Positions 7,923 to 16,848 of a stretch of DNA of 64,000 nucleotides are shown here, one piece after another. Numbering within the stretch: position 1 is the stretch's first letter; every line of letters begins with the position of its first letter. The translations under genes and the position numbers were made by a program. Source of the stretch: Streptomyces sp. NBC_00247 (GTDB lineage: Bacteria > Actinomycetota > Actinomycetes > Streptomycetales > Streptomycetaceae); contig NZ_CP108093.1 in the NCBI RefSeq assembly GCF_036188265.1, positions 5,724,001-5,788,000 on the forward strand. Direction: 5' to 3'. Under the pieces are notes generated by a model. It saw nothing but the letters and a program-made list of their open reading frames with translations. It did no database searches and had not been told where the DNA came from.

Positions 7923-9287
7923 CCCGCCGCACCGCTCCACGAACCGCCGGGCCATCCGCGGCGCCGCCGCCCAGTGGGTGTGCAGATAGCTCGCGTGCAC
8001 CCCGCCCGCGACGAAGCCCTCCACCCGGCGTTCCGGCAGGTGCATCCCCCAGGCCGGCACGGGTCCGGAGCCCGGCTCCAGCACCGTGCGGTGGAACTCG
8101 TGACCGCGCACCCGGGTCCCGGCCGCCGCGAGCGAGCTGTCCGCGACCGCCACCGCCTCCCGGTAACCGAGCGTCAGGCGCCCCGACATCCGGGCGCTCG
8201 CGTCGAGCACTCCGCACATCGGCCTGCCGTCCAGCTCGCGCGCCAGGTAGAGCAGCCCCGCGCACTCCGCCGCCACCGGCGCCCCGCTCTCCGCGAGCGC
8301 GGTGACCGCGCGGCGCAGCGGTTCGTTGGCCGACAGTTCGGGGGCGTACACCTCCGGGAAGCCGCCCCCTATGACCAGTCCGGCCGTGCCGTCGGGGAGC
8401 CTCTCGTCGTGCAGCGGGTCGAAGGGGACGACCTCCGCGCCCGCCGCCGTGAGCAGTTCGGCGTGTTCGGCGTACGCGAACGTGAACGCCGCGCCGCCCG
8501 CCACGGCGACCACCGGCCGCTTCCCGGAGAGCTCGTACCGCTCCGGCTCCCAGGCGTTCACGGCCAGCGGGGGAGCGGTACGGGCCAGCGCCAGCAGCGC
8601 TTCCAGGTCGCAGCCGGCCCGGACGCGTTCGCCCATCGCCGCCACCGCGTCCACGGCGTCCGTGCGCCGCTCGGCCACGGGCACCAGCCCCAGATGGCGG
8701 GACGGGGTCTCCACCTGCGGGGCCCGCCGCAGCACCCCGAGGACGGGCAGCCCGGACTCCTCCAGGGCGTCGCGCAGCAGCGCCTCGTGACGGTCGGAGG
8801 CCACCTTGTTGAGGATCACCCCGCCGATCCGCACCCCGGGGTCCCAGGCCGCGAAGCCGTGTACCAGGGCCGCCACCGAACGCGACTGCGAGGAGGCGTC
8901 GACCACCAGCACCACCGGCGCCCGCAGCAACTTCGCCACCTGCGCCGTCGACGCCAGCTCGCCCTGCCCCGAGGCCCCGTCGAAGAGCCCCATCACGCCC
9001 TCGACGACCGCCAGGTCGCACCCCGCCGCCCCGTGCGCGAAGAGCGGCCCGATCAGACCGGTCCCGCACATGTAGGCGTCGAGATTGCGGCCCGGCCGCC
9101 CGGTCGCCAGCGCGTGGTAGCCGGGGTCGATGTAGTCGGGGCCCACCTTGTGCGGGGAGACGCCGAGCCCGCGCGCGGCGAAGGCGGCCATCAGCCCGGT
9201 GGCGACGGTGGTCTTGCCGCTGCCGGAGGCCGGGGCGGCGATCACCAGACGGGGGACGCCGCCGGAAGAGCCGCTGGAGACACTCAC
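7908..9287 (-). CDS. cobB: cobyrinate / hydrogenobyrinate a,c-diamide synthase
   Basis: 459 residues from the GTG at 9287, which overlaps the cobO stop as GTGA (translational coupling). The N-terminal DTBS-like ATPase has the P-loop APASGSGKTT (residues 18-27) and the segment GPDYIDPGYH. The C-terminal class I glutamine amidotransferase carries the nucleophile Cys342 (AAECAGLLYLA) and the HTH pair near 436-438. It amidates the a and c carboxylates of (hydrogeno)cobyrinic acid using glutamine and ATP in the cytoplasm. It is the last gene of the riboswitch-led cob operon. Confidence 0.93.
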   Translation of the reverse strand: MSVSSGSSGGVPRLVIAAPASGSGKTTVATGLMAAFAARGLGVSPHKVGPDYIDPGYHALATGRPGRNLDAYMCGTGLIGPLFAHGAAGCDLAVVEGVMGLFDGASGQGELASTAQVAKLLRAPVVLVVDASSQSRSVAALVHGFAAWDPGVRIGGVILNKVASDRHEALLRDALEESGLPVLGVLRRAPQVETPSRHLGLVPVAERRTDAVDAVAAMGERVRAGCDLEALLALARTAPPLAVNAWEPERYELSGKRPVVAVAGGAAFTFAYAEHAELLTAAGAEVVPFDPLHDERLPDGTAGLVIGGGFPEVYAPELSANEPLRRAVTALAESGAPVAAECAGLLYLARELDGRPMCGVLDASARMSGRLTLGYREAVAVADSSLAAAGTRVRGHEFHRTVLEPGSGPVPAWGMHLPERRVEGFVAGGVHASYLHTHWAAAPRMARRFVERCGGVTDG

Positions 9288-9898
9288 CACTCGATGCCTC
9301 GCTGGCCCTTTTGACCCGCGTCCATCGGGTGCTTCACCTTCGACATGTCGGTCACCAGGTCCGCTGCGTCCAGCAGCGCCTGCGGGGCGTTGCGGCCGGT
9401 GATCACCACGTGCTGGGTGCCCGGACGGTTCGCCAGCGTCTCGACCACGTCCTCGGTGTCGATCCACCCCCAGTGCAGCGGATACGCGAACTCGTCCAGC
9501 ACGTACAGCTTGTACGTCTCGGCGGCGAGGTCGCGCTTGACCTGCGCCCAGCCCTCGCGGGCCTTCTCCTCGTTCGCCGTGTTGTCGTTCTCGCCCGAGG
9601 GCCCGCGCTGGACCCACGACCAGCCCTCGCCCATCTTGTGCCAGGCGACCGTGCCGCCCTCGCCGCTGGCCCCGAGGACCTTCAGCGCGTTCTCCTCGCC
9701 GACCTTCCACTTCGCCGACTTGACGAACTGGAACACCCCGATCGGCCACCCCTGGTTCCAGGCGCGGAGCGCCAGCCCGAAGGCGGCGGTCGACTTCCCC
9801 TTGCCGATCCCGGTGTGGACCAGGAGGAGCGGACGGTTGCGGCGCTGACGGGTGGTGAGCCCGTCGTCCGGTACCGAAGTCGGCTGTCCCTGCGGCAT
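9284..9898 (-). CDS. cobO: cob(I)yrinic acid a,c-diamide adenosyltransferase
   Basis: 204 residues, the usual CobO/BtuR length. The modified P-loop HTGIGKGKST lies at residues 28-37, followed by FQFVKSAKWKVGEE, the LDEFAYPLHWGWI strand and the end VKHPMDAGQKGQRGIEW typical of CobO. It transfers the adenosyl group of ATP to the corrinoid cobalt to form the Co-C bond. The ATG at 9898 overlaps the stop of the upstream chelatase gene (TAATG), and its stop overlaps cobB, so the three are translated as a unit. Confidence 0.95.
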   Translation of the reverse strand: MPQGQPTSVPDDGLTTRQRRNRPLLLVHTGIGKGKSTAAFGLALRAWNQGWPIGVFQFVKSAKWKVGEENALKVLGASGEGGTVAWHKMGEGWSWVQRGPSGENDNTANEEKAREGWAQVKRDLAAETYKLYVLDEFAYPLHWGWIDTEDVVETLANRPGTQHVVITGRNAPQALLDAADLVTDMSKVKHPMDAGQKGQRGIEW

Positions 9899-11982
9899 TA
9901 CGCGGCCCTCCCGGCTGCTCGAACATCCTTGACCAGCCCGGCGATCGAGTCGGCGCGCAGCTCGTCGAGCGTGACGGCGGTGCCTCCCAGATCGCGGGCG
10001 AGCCGTGCGGCGAGCCCGAGGCGTACGAACCCCGACTCGCAGTCCACCACCACGGACGCGGTGCCCTCGGCGGCGTGCAGCCGCCCCGCCCGCGCGGCCA
10101 GCGCCAACGGCTCCGGACCGCCGGTCGCCCGACCGTCCGTCACCACCACGAGCAGCGGACGCCGCGAGGGGTCGCGCATCCGCTCCACCCGCAGCACGTC
10201 GTGCGCCTTCAGCAGACCCGCCGCGAGCGGGGTACGCCCGCCGGTCGGCAGGGTCTCCAGCCGGACCGCCGCCGCGTCCACCGACGAGGTCGGCGGCAGC
10301 ACCAGCTCGGCGTCCCGCCCACGGAACGTCACCAGGCCCACCTTGTCCCGCCGCTGGTACGCGTCGAGCAGCAGCGAGAGCACCGCGCCCTTCACCGCGC
10401 TCATCCTCCGGCGGGCCGCCATCGACCCGGAGGCGTCCACCACGAAGAGCACGAGGTTCCCCTCACGCCCCTCCCGCGTCGCCTGCCGCAGATCGTCCCG
10501 GCGCACCACGAGCCCCCGCCCCGACCGGCCGCGCGCCCGCTGGTGCGGGGCGGCCGCCTGGACGGTCGCGGCCAGGTGCAGCTTGGTCAGCGCACCCTCC
10601 GGCCGCCGCGCGCCGGTCGTCCGGCCGTGCTCGGTGCGGGCCCGTGACCGGCGTCCCGCCGCGCCCTCGCCGAGGCCCGGGACGCTCAGCGTCTTCGTAC
10701 GGAACGGCTCGGCCGCCGCGACCGGCCGCTGCTCGCCGCCCGCCGGAGAGCCCTGCCCGCCCGGTTCACCCGGCCCGCCAGATTCACCCGGTTCACCCTG
10801 CCCGCCCGCCGGGGCGTCCGCGCCCGAAGGCGCTTCCTCGGGGCCGCCCCCCTGCGGAGGCACCCCGCCGCCGGGGCCGCCCCCGCCGCCCGGCCCGTCC
10901 GGATCGGGGTCGTGATCGGGGTCGGGGTCACCGTCGGGGGTGTTGTCCCGCTCGTCCCGCCGGCTTTCCTCCTCGGCGGCCTCCCGGAGGGTGTCGTCGA
11001 GCTTCTCCTCGTCGATCCCCGGGGCGTCGAAGGGATTGCGCCGCCGGCGGTGCGGCAGCGCCAGCAGGGCGGCCTGCCGCACGTCGTCGGCCGTCACCTC
11101 GTCGCGGCCCGCCCAAGCGGCCAGCGCGGTCGCCGTCCGGGCCATCACGATGTCCGCGCGCATCCCGTCGACCTCGAACGCCGCGCAGGTCGCGGCGATC
11201 CGCCGCAGCGCCCCGTCCCCGAGCACGACCCGGGGGAGCAGGGCGCGCGCCGCGGCGATCCGCCCGCGCAGCGCGTTCTCCTCGTCGGCCCACGCCGCCG
11301 CGAAGGCCGCCGGATCGTCGTCGTACGCGAGGCGCCGCCGCACGACCTCCACCCGCAGATCGGTGTCCCGGGACGCGGCCACCTCCACGGTCAGCCCGAA
11401 CCGGTCCAGCAACTGCGGCCGCAGCTCGCCCTCTTCCGGGTTCATCGTGCCGACCAGCAGGAACCGCGCCGCGTGCCGTACGGAGACGCCCTCGCGCTCC
11501 ACGTACGAGGCGCCCATCGCCGCCGCGTCCAGCAGCAGGTCCACCAGATGGTCGTGGAGGAGGTTCACCTCGTCCACGTAGAGGATTCCCCGGTGCGCGT
11601 CCGCCAGCAGACCCGGCTCGAAGGCCTTCACGCCCTCGGCGAGCGCCCGTTCGATGTCGAGCGCGCCGACCAGCCGGTCCTCGGAGGCGCCGACCGGCAG
11701 CTCCACCGTCCGCGCCGCCCGCGAAGCGCCGGGCGCCGCCGCGTGCGGACCGTCCGGGCACGCGGGGTCGGGGGAGGCCGGATCGCAGGAGAACCGGCAG
11801 CCCGGCACGACCGCGACCTCCGGCATCAGAGCCGCGAGCGCCCGTACGGCGGTCGACTTGGCTGTGCCCTTCTCACCGCGCACCAGCACCCCGCCGACCG
11901 CCGGTGACACGGCGTTCAGCAGCAGCCCGAGCCTCAAGTCGTCCTGGCCGACGATCGCGGTGAACGGATACGGCGTGCTCAC
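9898..11982 (-). CDS. cobaltochelatase, fused AAA+ (ChlI) and VWA (ChlD) subunits
   Basis: 694 residues, GTG at 11982 with AGGAGG five bases upstream, overlapping the cobQ stop as GTGA. The N-terminal AAA+ domain has Walker A GEKGTAKST (36-44), Walker B ILYVDEVNLL and the sensor GTMNPEEGELRPQLLDRFGL. Four Cys (CRFSCDPASPDPAC with another further on) form an insert after the P-loop. A long acidic Asp/Pro/Gly linker follows, then an integrin-like VWA domain with MIDAS DASGS at 516-520. This joins the two motor subunits of magnesium- or cobalt-chelatases; the catalytic CobN is not in the window. Context points to cobalt insertion for aerobic cobalamin synthesis. Confidence 0.9.
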   Translation of the reverse strand: MSTPYPFTAIVGQDDLRLGLLLNAVSPAVGGVLVRGEKGTAKSTAVRALAALMPEVAVVPGCRFSCDPASPDPACPDGPHAAAPGASRAARTVELPVGASEDRLVGALDIERALAEGVKAFEPGLLADAHRGILYVDEVNLLHDHLVDLLLDAAAMGASYVEREGVSVRHAARFLLVGTMNPEEGELRPQLLDRFGLTVEVAASRDTDLRVEVVRRRLAYDDDPAAFAAAWADEENALRGRIAAARALLPRVVLGDGALRRIAATCAAFEVDGMRADIVMARTATALAAWAGRDEVTADDVRQAALLALPHRRRRNPFDAPGIDEEKLDDTLREAAEEESRRDERDNTPDGDPDPDHDPDPDGPGGGGGPGGGVPPQGGGPEEAPSGADAPAGGQGEPGESGGPGEPGGQGSPAGGEQRPVAAAEPFRTKTLSVPGLGEGAAGRRSRARTEHGRTTGARRPEGALTKLHLAATVQAAAPHQRARGRSGRGLVVRRDDLRQATREGREGNLVLFVVDASGSMAARRRMSAVKGAVLSLLLDAYQRRDKVGLVTFRGRDAELVLPPTSSVDAAAVRLETLPTGGRTPLAAGLLKAHDVLRVERMRDPSRRPLLVVVTDGRATGGPEPLALAARAGRLHAAEGTASVVVDCESGFVRLGLAARLARDLGGTAVTLDELRADSIAGLVKDVRAAGRAA

Positions 11983-13607
11983 AGGGCCTCCTGGATGGTG
12001 TCGGAAACGTTCGTGTGCGTCGCGGCAGTCGGTACGGGTGCCGGGACGGCCCCCACGTCGGCGCCCGCCCCCGGCAGCACCGGCGCGCCCGGGCCGACGA
12101 ACGGCAGCCCCTTCGGGGCGCCCTCCTCGATCAGCCGCCACAGGGCGCCGGTGTCCGCGTGCTCCTCGATCAGGTCGCCCAGCAGATCGAGCTGCTCCTC
12201 GCGCAGCGCCGCGAAGCTCGTGTCCGGGGCGACCGTGAACCGCCGCCCCGAGGCCCGCGCGACCTCCGTCAGGAAGGCCCGCCGGAACGCGTCGCTCTCC
12301 AGCGAACCGTGCCAGTGCGTCCCCCACACCTGGCCCACCCTGCATCCGTCCAGGAACGGTTCGCCGCCCCGCACGTCGGCGACGCCGTGGTGGATCTCGT
12401 ACCCCCCCACCGGCTCGCCGAGCGCCGTGCCCACCGGCCGGGCCAGGGTCTTCTCCCGTGCGAACCGAATGCCCACCGGCAGCAGGCCCAGCCCCTCGAC
12501 CACGCCCGCCCGCGACTCGACCTCGTCCTCGATCCGCTCGCCGAGCACCTGGAAACCGCCGCAGATCCCCAGCACCGGACGGCCCTCGGCCGCCCGCCGG
12601 ACCAAGGCGTCCGCGAGCCCCCGGGCACGCAGCCACTCCAGCGCCTTCACCGTGCCCCGGGTACCGGGCACCACGACCAGGTCCGCGTCGGCCAGCTCCT
12701 CCGGCCGGTCCACGAACCGCACGATCACGCCCGGTTCGGCGGCCAGCGCGTCCACATCGGTGAAGTTCGACATCAGCGGCACCGCGCACACCGCGATCCG
12801 CAGCACGTCCTCGCCGTGCGGCGGCGCCACGACCGACTCCCGGACCGTTCCGCGCAGCGACACCCGCAGCCCGTCCTCCTCGTCGATGCCGAGACCGTGC
12901 GTGAACGGCAGCACCCCGTAGGTCCGCCGCCCGGTCAGCCCCAGCAGCATGTCCAGGCCGGGCTCCAGCAACGACACGTCCCCGCGGAACTTGTTGACCA
13001 GATAGCCGGCGACCAGCTCCTGGTCCTCGGGGCTCAGCAGCGCCGTCGTACCGAAGAACGAGGCGAACACGCCGCCCCGGTCGATGTCGCCGACGACGAG
13101 CACCGGAAACCGCGCGGCCCTCGCCACGCCCATGTTCACGATGTCGGTGCGCCGCAGATTGATCTCGGCCGGACTGCCCGCCCCCTCGCAGATCACGGCG
13201 TCATACCTGCCCCTCAGCTGCTCCAGACAGTCCACGACCGTCCCGAACAGCGACTCCTGACGGCCGCCGTGGTAGCCGCGCGCGCTCATCTCGCCCACCG
13301 GCTTGCCCATCAGCACGACCTGGCTGGACCGGTCGCCGCCGGGCTTGAGCAGCACCGGGTTCATCAGCGCCGACGGCTCGACCCGGGCGGCCTGCGCCTG
13401 CATGGCCTGCGCCCGCCCGATCTCGGCGCCCTCCCTCGTCACGAAGGAGTTCAGCGACATGTTCTGCGCCTTGAACGGGGCGACCTTCACCCCCTGCCGC
13501 ACCAGCCACCGGCAGATCCCCGCCGTGACGACGCTCTTGCCCGCGTCCGAGGTGGTCCCGGCGACGAGCAGCCCGCCGCCCTTCTTCGTGTTCCCGCTGC
13601 TGCTCAT
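11979..13607 (-). CDS. cobQ: cobyric acid synthase
   Basis: 542 residues. ATG at 13607 overlaps the cobD stop as ATGA. The N-terminal ATPase domain has the P-loop GTTSDAGKS (17-25), KAQNMSLNS, EGAGSPAEINL and VVGDIDRGGVFAS, all CobQ signatures. The C-terminal GATase domain has the nucleophile in GICGGFQVLG and the His region GTHWHG. It amidates the b, d, e and g side chains of adenosylcobyrinic a,c-diamide to adenosylcobyric acid. The C-terminus has an extra Pro/Ala tail of about 30 residues beyond the usual end. Confidence 0.95.
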   Translation of the reverse strand: MSSSGNTKKGGGLLVAGTTSDAGKSVVTAGICRWLVRQGVKVAPFKAQNMSLNSFVTREGAEIGRAQAMQAQAARVEPSALMNPVLLKPGGDRSSQVVLMGKPVGEMSARGYHGGRQESLFGTVVDCLEQLRGRYDAVICEGAGSPAEINLRRTDIVNMGVARAARFPVLVVGDIDRGGVFASFFGTTALLSPEDQELVAGYLVNKFRGDVSLLEPGLDMLLGLTGRRTYGVLPFTHGLGIDEEDGLRVSLRGTVRESVVAPPHGEDVLRIAVCAVPLMSNFTDVDALAAEPGVIVRFVDRPEELADADLVVVPGTRGTVKALEWLRARGLADALVRRAAEGRPVLGICGGFQVLGERIEDEVESRAGVVEGLGLLPVGIRFAREKTLARPVGTALGEPVGGYEIHHGVADVRGGEPFLDGCRVGQVWGTHWHGSLESDAFRRAFLTEVARASGRRFTVAPDTSFAALREEQLDLLGDLIEEHADTGALWRLIEEGAPKGLPFVGPGAPVLPGAGADVGAVPAPVPTAATHTNVSDTIQEAL

Positions 13608-14581
13608 GCCCGTCCTCGTTCCGTACTCGTCCGTGCCGCCGGCCGCCCCGCCGCCAGCCGGCCGGCGACGCAGACGGCCAGGGCCAGCACGCTCACCCGG
13701 CGTGACAGCCGCACCGCGCGTTCGATGTCTCCGCTCTCCACGGCCACGGCCCGCCCCTCGGCGCCGTTCAGCACCGGCCGGTGCTCGACCCGCCCGCCGT
13801 AAGCGAGGGTCCCGCCCAGCCGTACGCCGAGCGCCCCCGCGAACGCGGCCTCCACCGGACCCGCGTTCGGGCTCGGATGCCGGCCCGCGTCCGCGCGCCA
13901 GGCCCGGACGGCCTGCCCCGGGTTTCCCCCGGCGACGGCGGCGAGGGCGGCGGTGAGCCGGGCACCGGGCCAGCCCACGACGTCGTCCAGCCGGGCCGAG
14001 GCCCACCCGAAGCGGCGGTGGCGCGGCGAACGGTGGCCGACCATCGCGTCCAGCGTGTTCACGGCTCGGAAACCGACGAGCCCCGGGACCCCGCCCAGCG
14101 CGCCCCACACCAGGGCGCCGACGACGGCGTCCGAGGTGTTCTCGGCGACGGACTCCACGACGGCACGGGCGATCCCCGGTGCGTCGAGCGCCTGCGGGTC
14201 GCGCCCGCACAGATGTGGCAGCCGCTCCCGGGCCGCCTCGACGTCCCCGGCGTCCAGCGCCGCGCCGATGGCCCTGGCCTCGCGGCCCAGCGACGTGCCC
14301 CCGACGACGGACCAGGTGACGGCCGCCGTCAGCGCGACGGCGGCGGTGGGACGGCGGCGTACGGCACGGGAGGCGAGCGCGGCGGCTCCCACGGCGCCTC
14401 CGGCGCACACCAGGGTGTGCAGCGCTCCCCGGCCCCGGTGGTCCCGCCACAGGCGCTTCTCCACGGCGGCGGCGGCCCGGCCGAACCCGGCGACCGGATG
14501 GCCCCGGCGAGGATCGCCGAGCAGCCGGTCGGCGATCAGCCCGGCGGCGGCGCCGCAGGCGAATACGTGTTCTCCACGCAC
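13604..14581 (-). CDS. cobD: adenosylcobinamide-phosphate synthase (CbiB/CobD)
   Basis: 325 residues, integral membrane protein of the CbiB/CobD family: RLLGDPRRGHPVAGFGR near the N-terminus, VVESVAENTSDAVVGALVW, FRAVNTLDAMVGHR and RLDDVVGWPGARL. It joins aminopropanol (phosphate) to adenosylcobyric acid. It is the first gene of the operon and lies about 120 bp downstream of the riboswitch aptamer. The GTG start at 14581 is preceded by a 14-bp palindrome (14590-14603) that would hold the only SD-like bases, so translation may depend on RNA folding. Confidence 0.93.
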   Translation of the reverse strand: MRGEHVFACGAAAGLIADRLLGDPRRGHPVAGFGRAAAAVEKRLWRDHRGRGALHTLVCAGGAVGAAALASRAVRRRPTAAVALTAAVTWSVVGGTSLGREARAIGAALDAGDVEAARERLPHLCGRDPQALDAPGIARAVVESVAENTSDAVVGALVWGALGGVPGLVGFRAVNTLDAMVGHRSPRHRRFGWASARLDDVVGWPGARLTAALAAVAGGNPGQAVRAWRADAGRHPSPNAGPVEAAFAGALGVRLGGTLAYGGRVEHRPVLNGAEGRAVAVESGDIERAVRLSRRVSVLALAVCVAGRLAAGRPAARTSTERGRA

Positions 14582-14589
14582 GGCTCAGC

Positions 14590-14603
14590 CCGCCGTACGG
14601 CGG
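14590..14603 (-). promoter_or_regulatory. palindrome next to the cobD start
   Basis: CCGCCGTACGGCGG is a perfect 14-bp palindrome ending 8 bases before the GTG of cobD. Its 3' arm contains the G-rich bases that would pair with 16S rRNA. It may be the expression platform, or part of it, of the cobalamin riboswitch just upstream. Confidence 0.45.
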
Positions 14604-14699
14604 AGCGGTCCCGGGCCGGCGGAGAAGGCTGACAGGGGATCGGGCGCACGGCGGCCGGGCATGGCGTATGTCCTCACTCAGGGTCCGCGCCCTGGTTCG

Positions 14700-14870
14700 A
14701 CGAGACGGCGACGAGAGTGTCCTGGCTCCCGGGTCGGCGGCCACCCCGGTCGTCCGTCGTACGCACGTCGGGGCGCCGCTCCCCGGTGACAGTGGCGGGA
14801 CCGCGCCGGATTCGCACCGGCTTCCTCTGCTGTCGCCGTGAATGGCTCCGGCAGTCCACCACGCAGCGCG
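14700..14870 (-). ncRNA. cobalamin riboswitch
   Basis: On the minus strand the hallmark core of the B12 aptamer is present: GGAAGCCGGTGCGAATCC (14825 to 14808), then GCGGTCCCGCCACTGT ending at 14789, a variable arm, and the closing AGCCAGGA (14727 to 14720). These match the conserved cobalamin-element blocks in order and spacing. The edges are approximate. The aptamer lies 5' of cobD-cobQ-chelatase-cobO-cobB, so B12 should lower expression of the whole operon. The rest of the 448-bp gap (14582-15029) shows no gene. Confidence 0.93.
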
Positions 14871-15029
14871 AAGGCCCGTCAACTCGCCGTTGACCTGCGG
14901 GGCCGAAGTGTGCCCGGGCCCACAGCGAAACGCCCAGCCGCACGTACGACGTCCCCCAGCCGTACGCACGGCGGGCCGGACACACGGGGTGTCCGGCCCG
15001 CCGGGGCGGAGAAATACGGGGGTGCGGCG

Positions 15030-15260
15030 TCAGGCGACGATCAGGTAGATGCCGTACGCGACCGCCGCCGCGCACAGCGCGAAGCAGGCGTACGCGCCGG
15101 TGCGCGCCAGTACGGCGGACGAACCCGGTCCGCCGCGCACGGCGGTACCGGCCCGCTTGGCGAGACCGACGACGCCGAGGCTGAAGAAGCCGACGAGCGC
15201 CACGGTGACCACGAGGCTGACACCGAAGACGGTCGCGAGAGCTGCCCAGTCGATTTTCAT
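15030..15260 (-). CDS. small membrane protein downstream of PiT
   Basis: 76 residues, ATG at 15260 with AAGGACT upstream. Two hydrophobic helices (about 6-30 and 53-75) are separated by a short basic loop (AKRAGTAVRGG). It starts 11 bp after the stop of the phosphate transporter and is surely co-transcribed. No known enzyme motif. It may be an accessory subunit or regulator of the transporter. Confidence 0.75.
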   Translation of the reverse strand: MKIDWAALATVFGVSLVVTVALVGFFSLGVVGLAKRAGTAVRGGPGSSAVLARTGAYACFALCAAAVAYGIYLIVA

Positions 15261-15271
15261 GGGTCGAGTCC

Positions 15272-16564
15272 TTACACCGCGGCCGGCGGACGGGCCGGTT
15301 CGGTCGTCGTCGCCGCGGCGGGCGTGGCGGGGAGGGGGGCCGGGATGGTGGCTGTGAGGCCGGTGACCGGGAGTCCGGCGGCCGGCACTCCGGCGGGCGG
15401 CGGGGAGACGGCGGCGACGGCCGCGGTGACGATGTCGGCGGGCGCGTCCGCGCCCGTCTCCGCGATGTCGGTGTGGTCGACCGGCTTGCGCCGCGACAGC
15501 ATCCAGATGGCGCCGGAGCCCGCGACGAGCAGCGCCGCGACCAGCACGATGCCCCAGGTGCCCTGCCGGGTCAGGAACTCGGCGCCCGCGCCGACCAGAC
15601 CCGCCGCCGGAAGCGTGAGGCCCCAGGCCACGAACATCCGGGTCGCGGTGGACCACTTGACCGTGCCGCCCTTGCGGCCGAGCCCGGCACCCATCACCGC
15701 GCCGGAGCAGGACTGCGTGGTGGAGAGCGAGAAGCCGAGGTGCGAGGAGGCCAGGATGACGGTCGCCGCGCTGGTCTGGGCGGCGAAGCCCTGCTGCGGC
15801 TGGAGGTCGGTGAGCCCGCTGCCCATGGTGCGGATGATGCGCCAGCCGCCGAAGTAGGTCCCCAGGGCGATGGCCAGACCGGCCGAGAAGATCACCCAGA
15901 CCGGCGGGTTCGAGCCGGGGGAGAGGACACCGCCGGTGACGAGCGCCAGGGTGATGATGCCCATCGTCTTCTGCGCGTCGTTGGTGCCGTGGGCCAGCGA
16001 GACGAGACCGGCCGACGCGATCTGCCCGGCCCGGTAGCCCTTGGCCGTCGACTTCAGCTGCGCCTCGTCGGTGACGTTCCGGTTGACGCGGTACGACAGC
16101 CTCGTCGCCAGCATCGAAGCGGCACCGGCCACCAGCGGAGCGGCGACGGCGGGCAGCAGGATCTTGGTGACGACGGTGCCGCCGTCGACCGAGGACCAGC
16201 CCGCGGACATCACGGCGGCACCGATGAGCCCGCCGAACAGGGCGTGGGACGAACTGGACGGCAGGCCGACCAGCCAGGTCACCAGATTCCACAGGATGGC
16301 GCCGACGAGCGCCGCGAAGATGACCTCGGTTCTCAGACCGTCCTCGTCGACGATCCCGCCGGAGATCGTTTTCGCGACCTCCACCGACAGGAACGCGCCG
16401 ACCAGATTGAGGGTGGCTGACATCGCCACCGCTGTCTTGGGCTTCAGGGCGCCGGTCGAGATGGTGGTGGCCATCGCGTTGGCGGTGTCGTGGAAACCGT
16501 TCGTGAAATCGAACACGAGAGCTGTCGCGACGACGATCGCGAGCAGCAGCGTGATGTGTTCCAT
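15272..16564 (-). CDS. PiT family inorganic phosphate transporter
   Basis: 430 residues with about ten membrane helices. It has both inverted PiT signatures: DFTNGFHDTANAMATTISTGAL near residue 19 and SLAHGTNDAQKTMGI in the second half, plus GLPSSSSHALFGGLIGAA and SLSTTQSCSGAVMGAG. It imports phosphate, usually as metal phosphate, with H+ or Na+. The C-terminal tail (about 370-430) is a Pro/Ala/Thr-rich cytoplasmic extension. The upstream PHO box suggests control by PhoP; from memory, S. coelicolor pitH2 has a similar arrangement. Confidence 0.92.
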   Translation of the reverse strand: MEHITLLLAIVVATALVFDFTNGFHDTANAMATTISTGALKPKTAVAMSATLNLVGAFLSVEVAKTISGGIVDEDGLRTEVIFAALVGAILWNLVTWLVGLPSSSSHALFGGLIGAAVMSAGWSSVDGGTVVTKILLPAVAAPLVAGAASMLATRLSYRVNRNVTDEAQLKSTAKGYRAGQIASAGLVSLAHGTNDAQKTMGIITLALVTGGVLSPGSNPPVWVIFSAGLAIALGTYFGGWRIIRTMGSGLTDLQPQQGFAAQTSAATVILASSHLGFSLSTTQSCSGAVMGAGLGRKGGTVKWSTATRMFVAWGLTLPAAGLVGAGAEFLTRQGTWGIVLVAALLVAGSGAIWMLSRRKPVDHTDIAETGADAPADIVTAAVAAVSPPPAGVPAAGLPVTGLTATIPAPLPATPAAATTTEPARPPAAV

Positions 16565-16600
16565 TTACCCAGGCAATCGTTCGACGTCATTGGCACGTGG

Positions 16601-16633
16601 AACGTAAGCAACCTGAGTGAACGGAAGATGAAC
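16601..16633 (-). promoter_or_regulatory. PHO box upstream of the PiT gene
   Basis: Two adjacent 11-bp direct repeats on the minus strand, GTTCATCTTCC (16633-16623) and GTTCACTCAGG (16622-16612), match the Streptomyces PhoP repeat unit. A degenerate third unit, TTGCTTACGTT, follows. The site lies about 50 bp before the ATG at 16564. Confidence 0.75.
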
Positions 16634-16848
16634 TGGGCGGGGCATTGTGGTGCCACTGTGGGCGCGCAGATCATTCCGCTTGTGCCCGAGAGGGAACCCT
16701 CCCGGCTTCGGGAGCGGTGCGGGAACTGCCCTCGACCAGCTTTTGCCTCTCCCGCGAGGAAGCGGGGCACACCCGGACCGGCCCCCGAATGTCGTTCCGG
16801 TCACGTCCGCGCGGGCCGGCCGGTTAGCTGCCTATTCACAGGAAGGCC

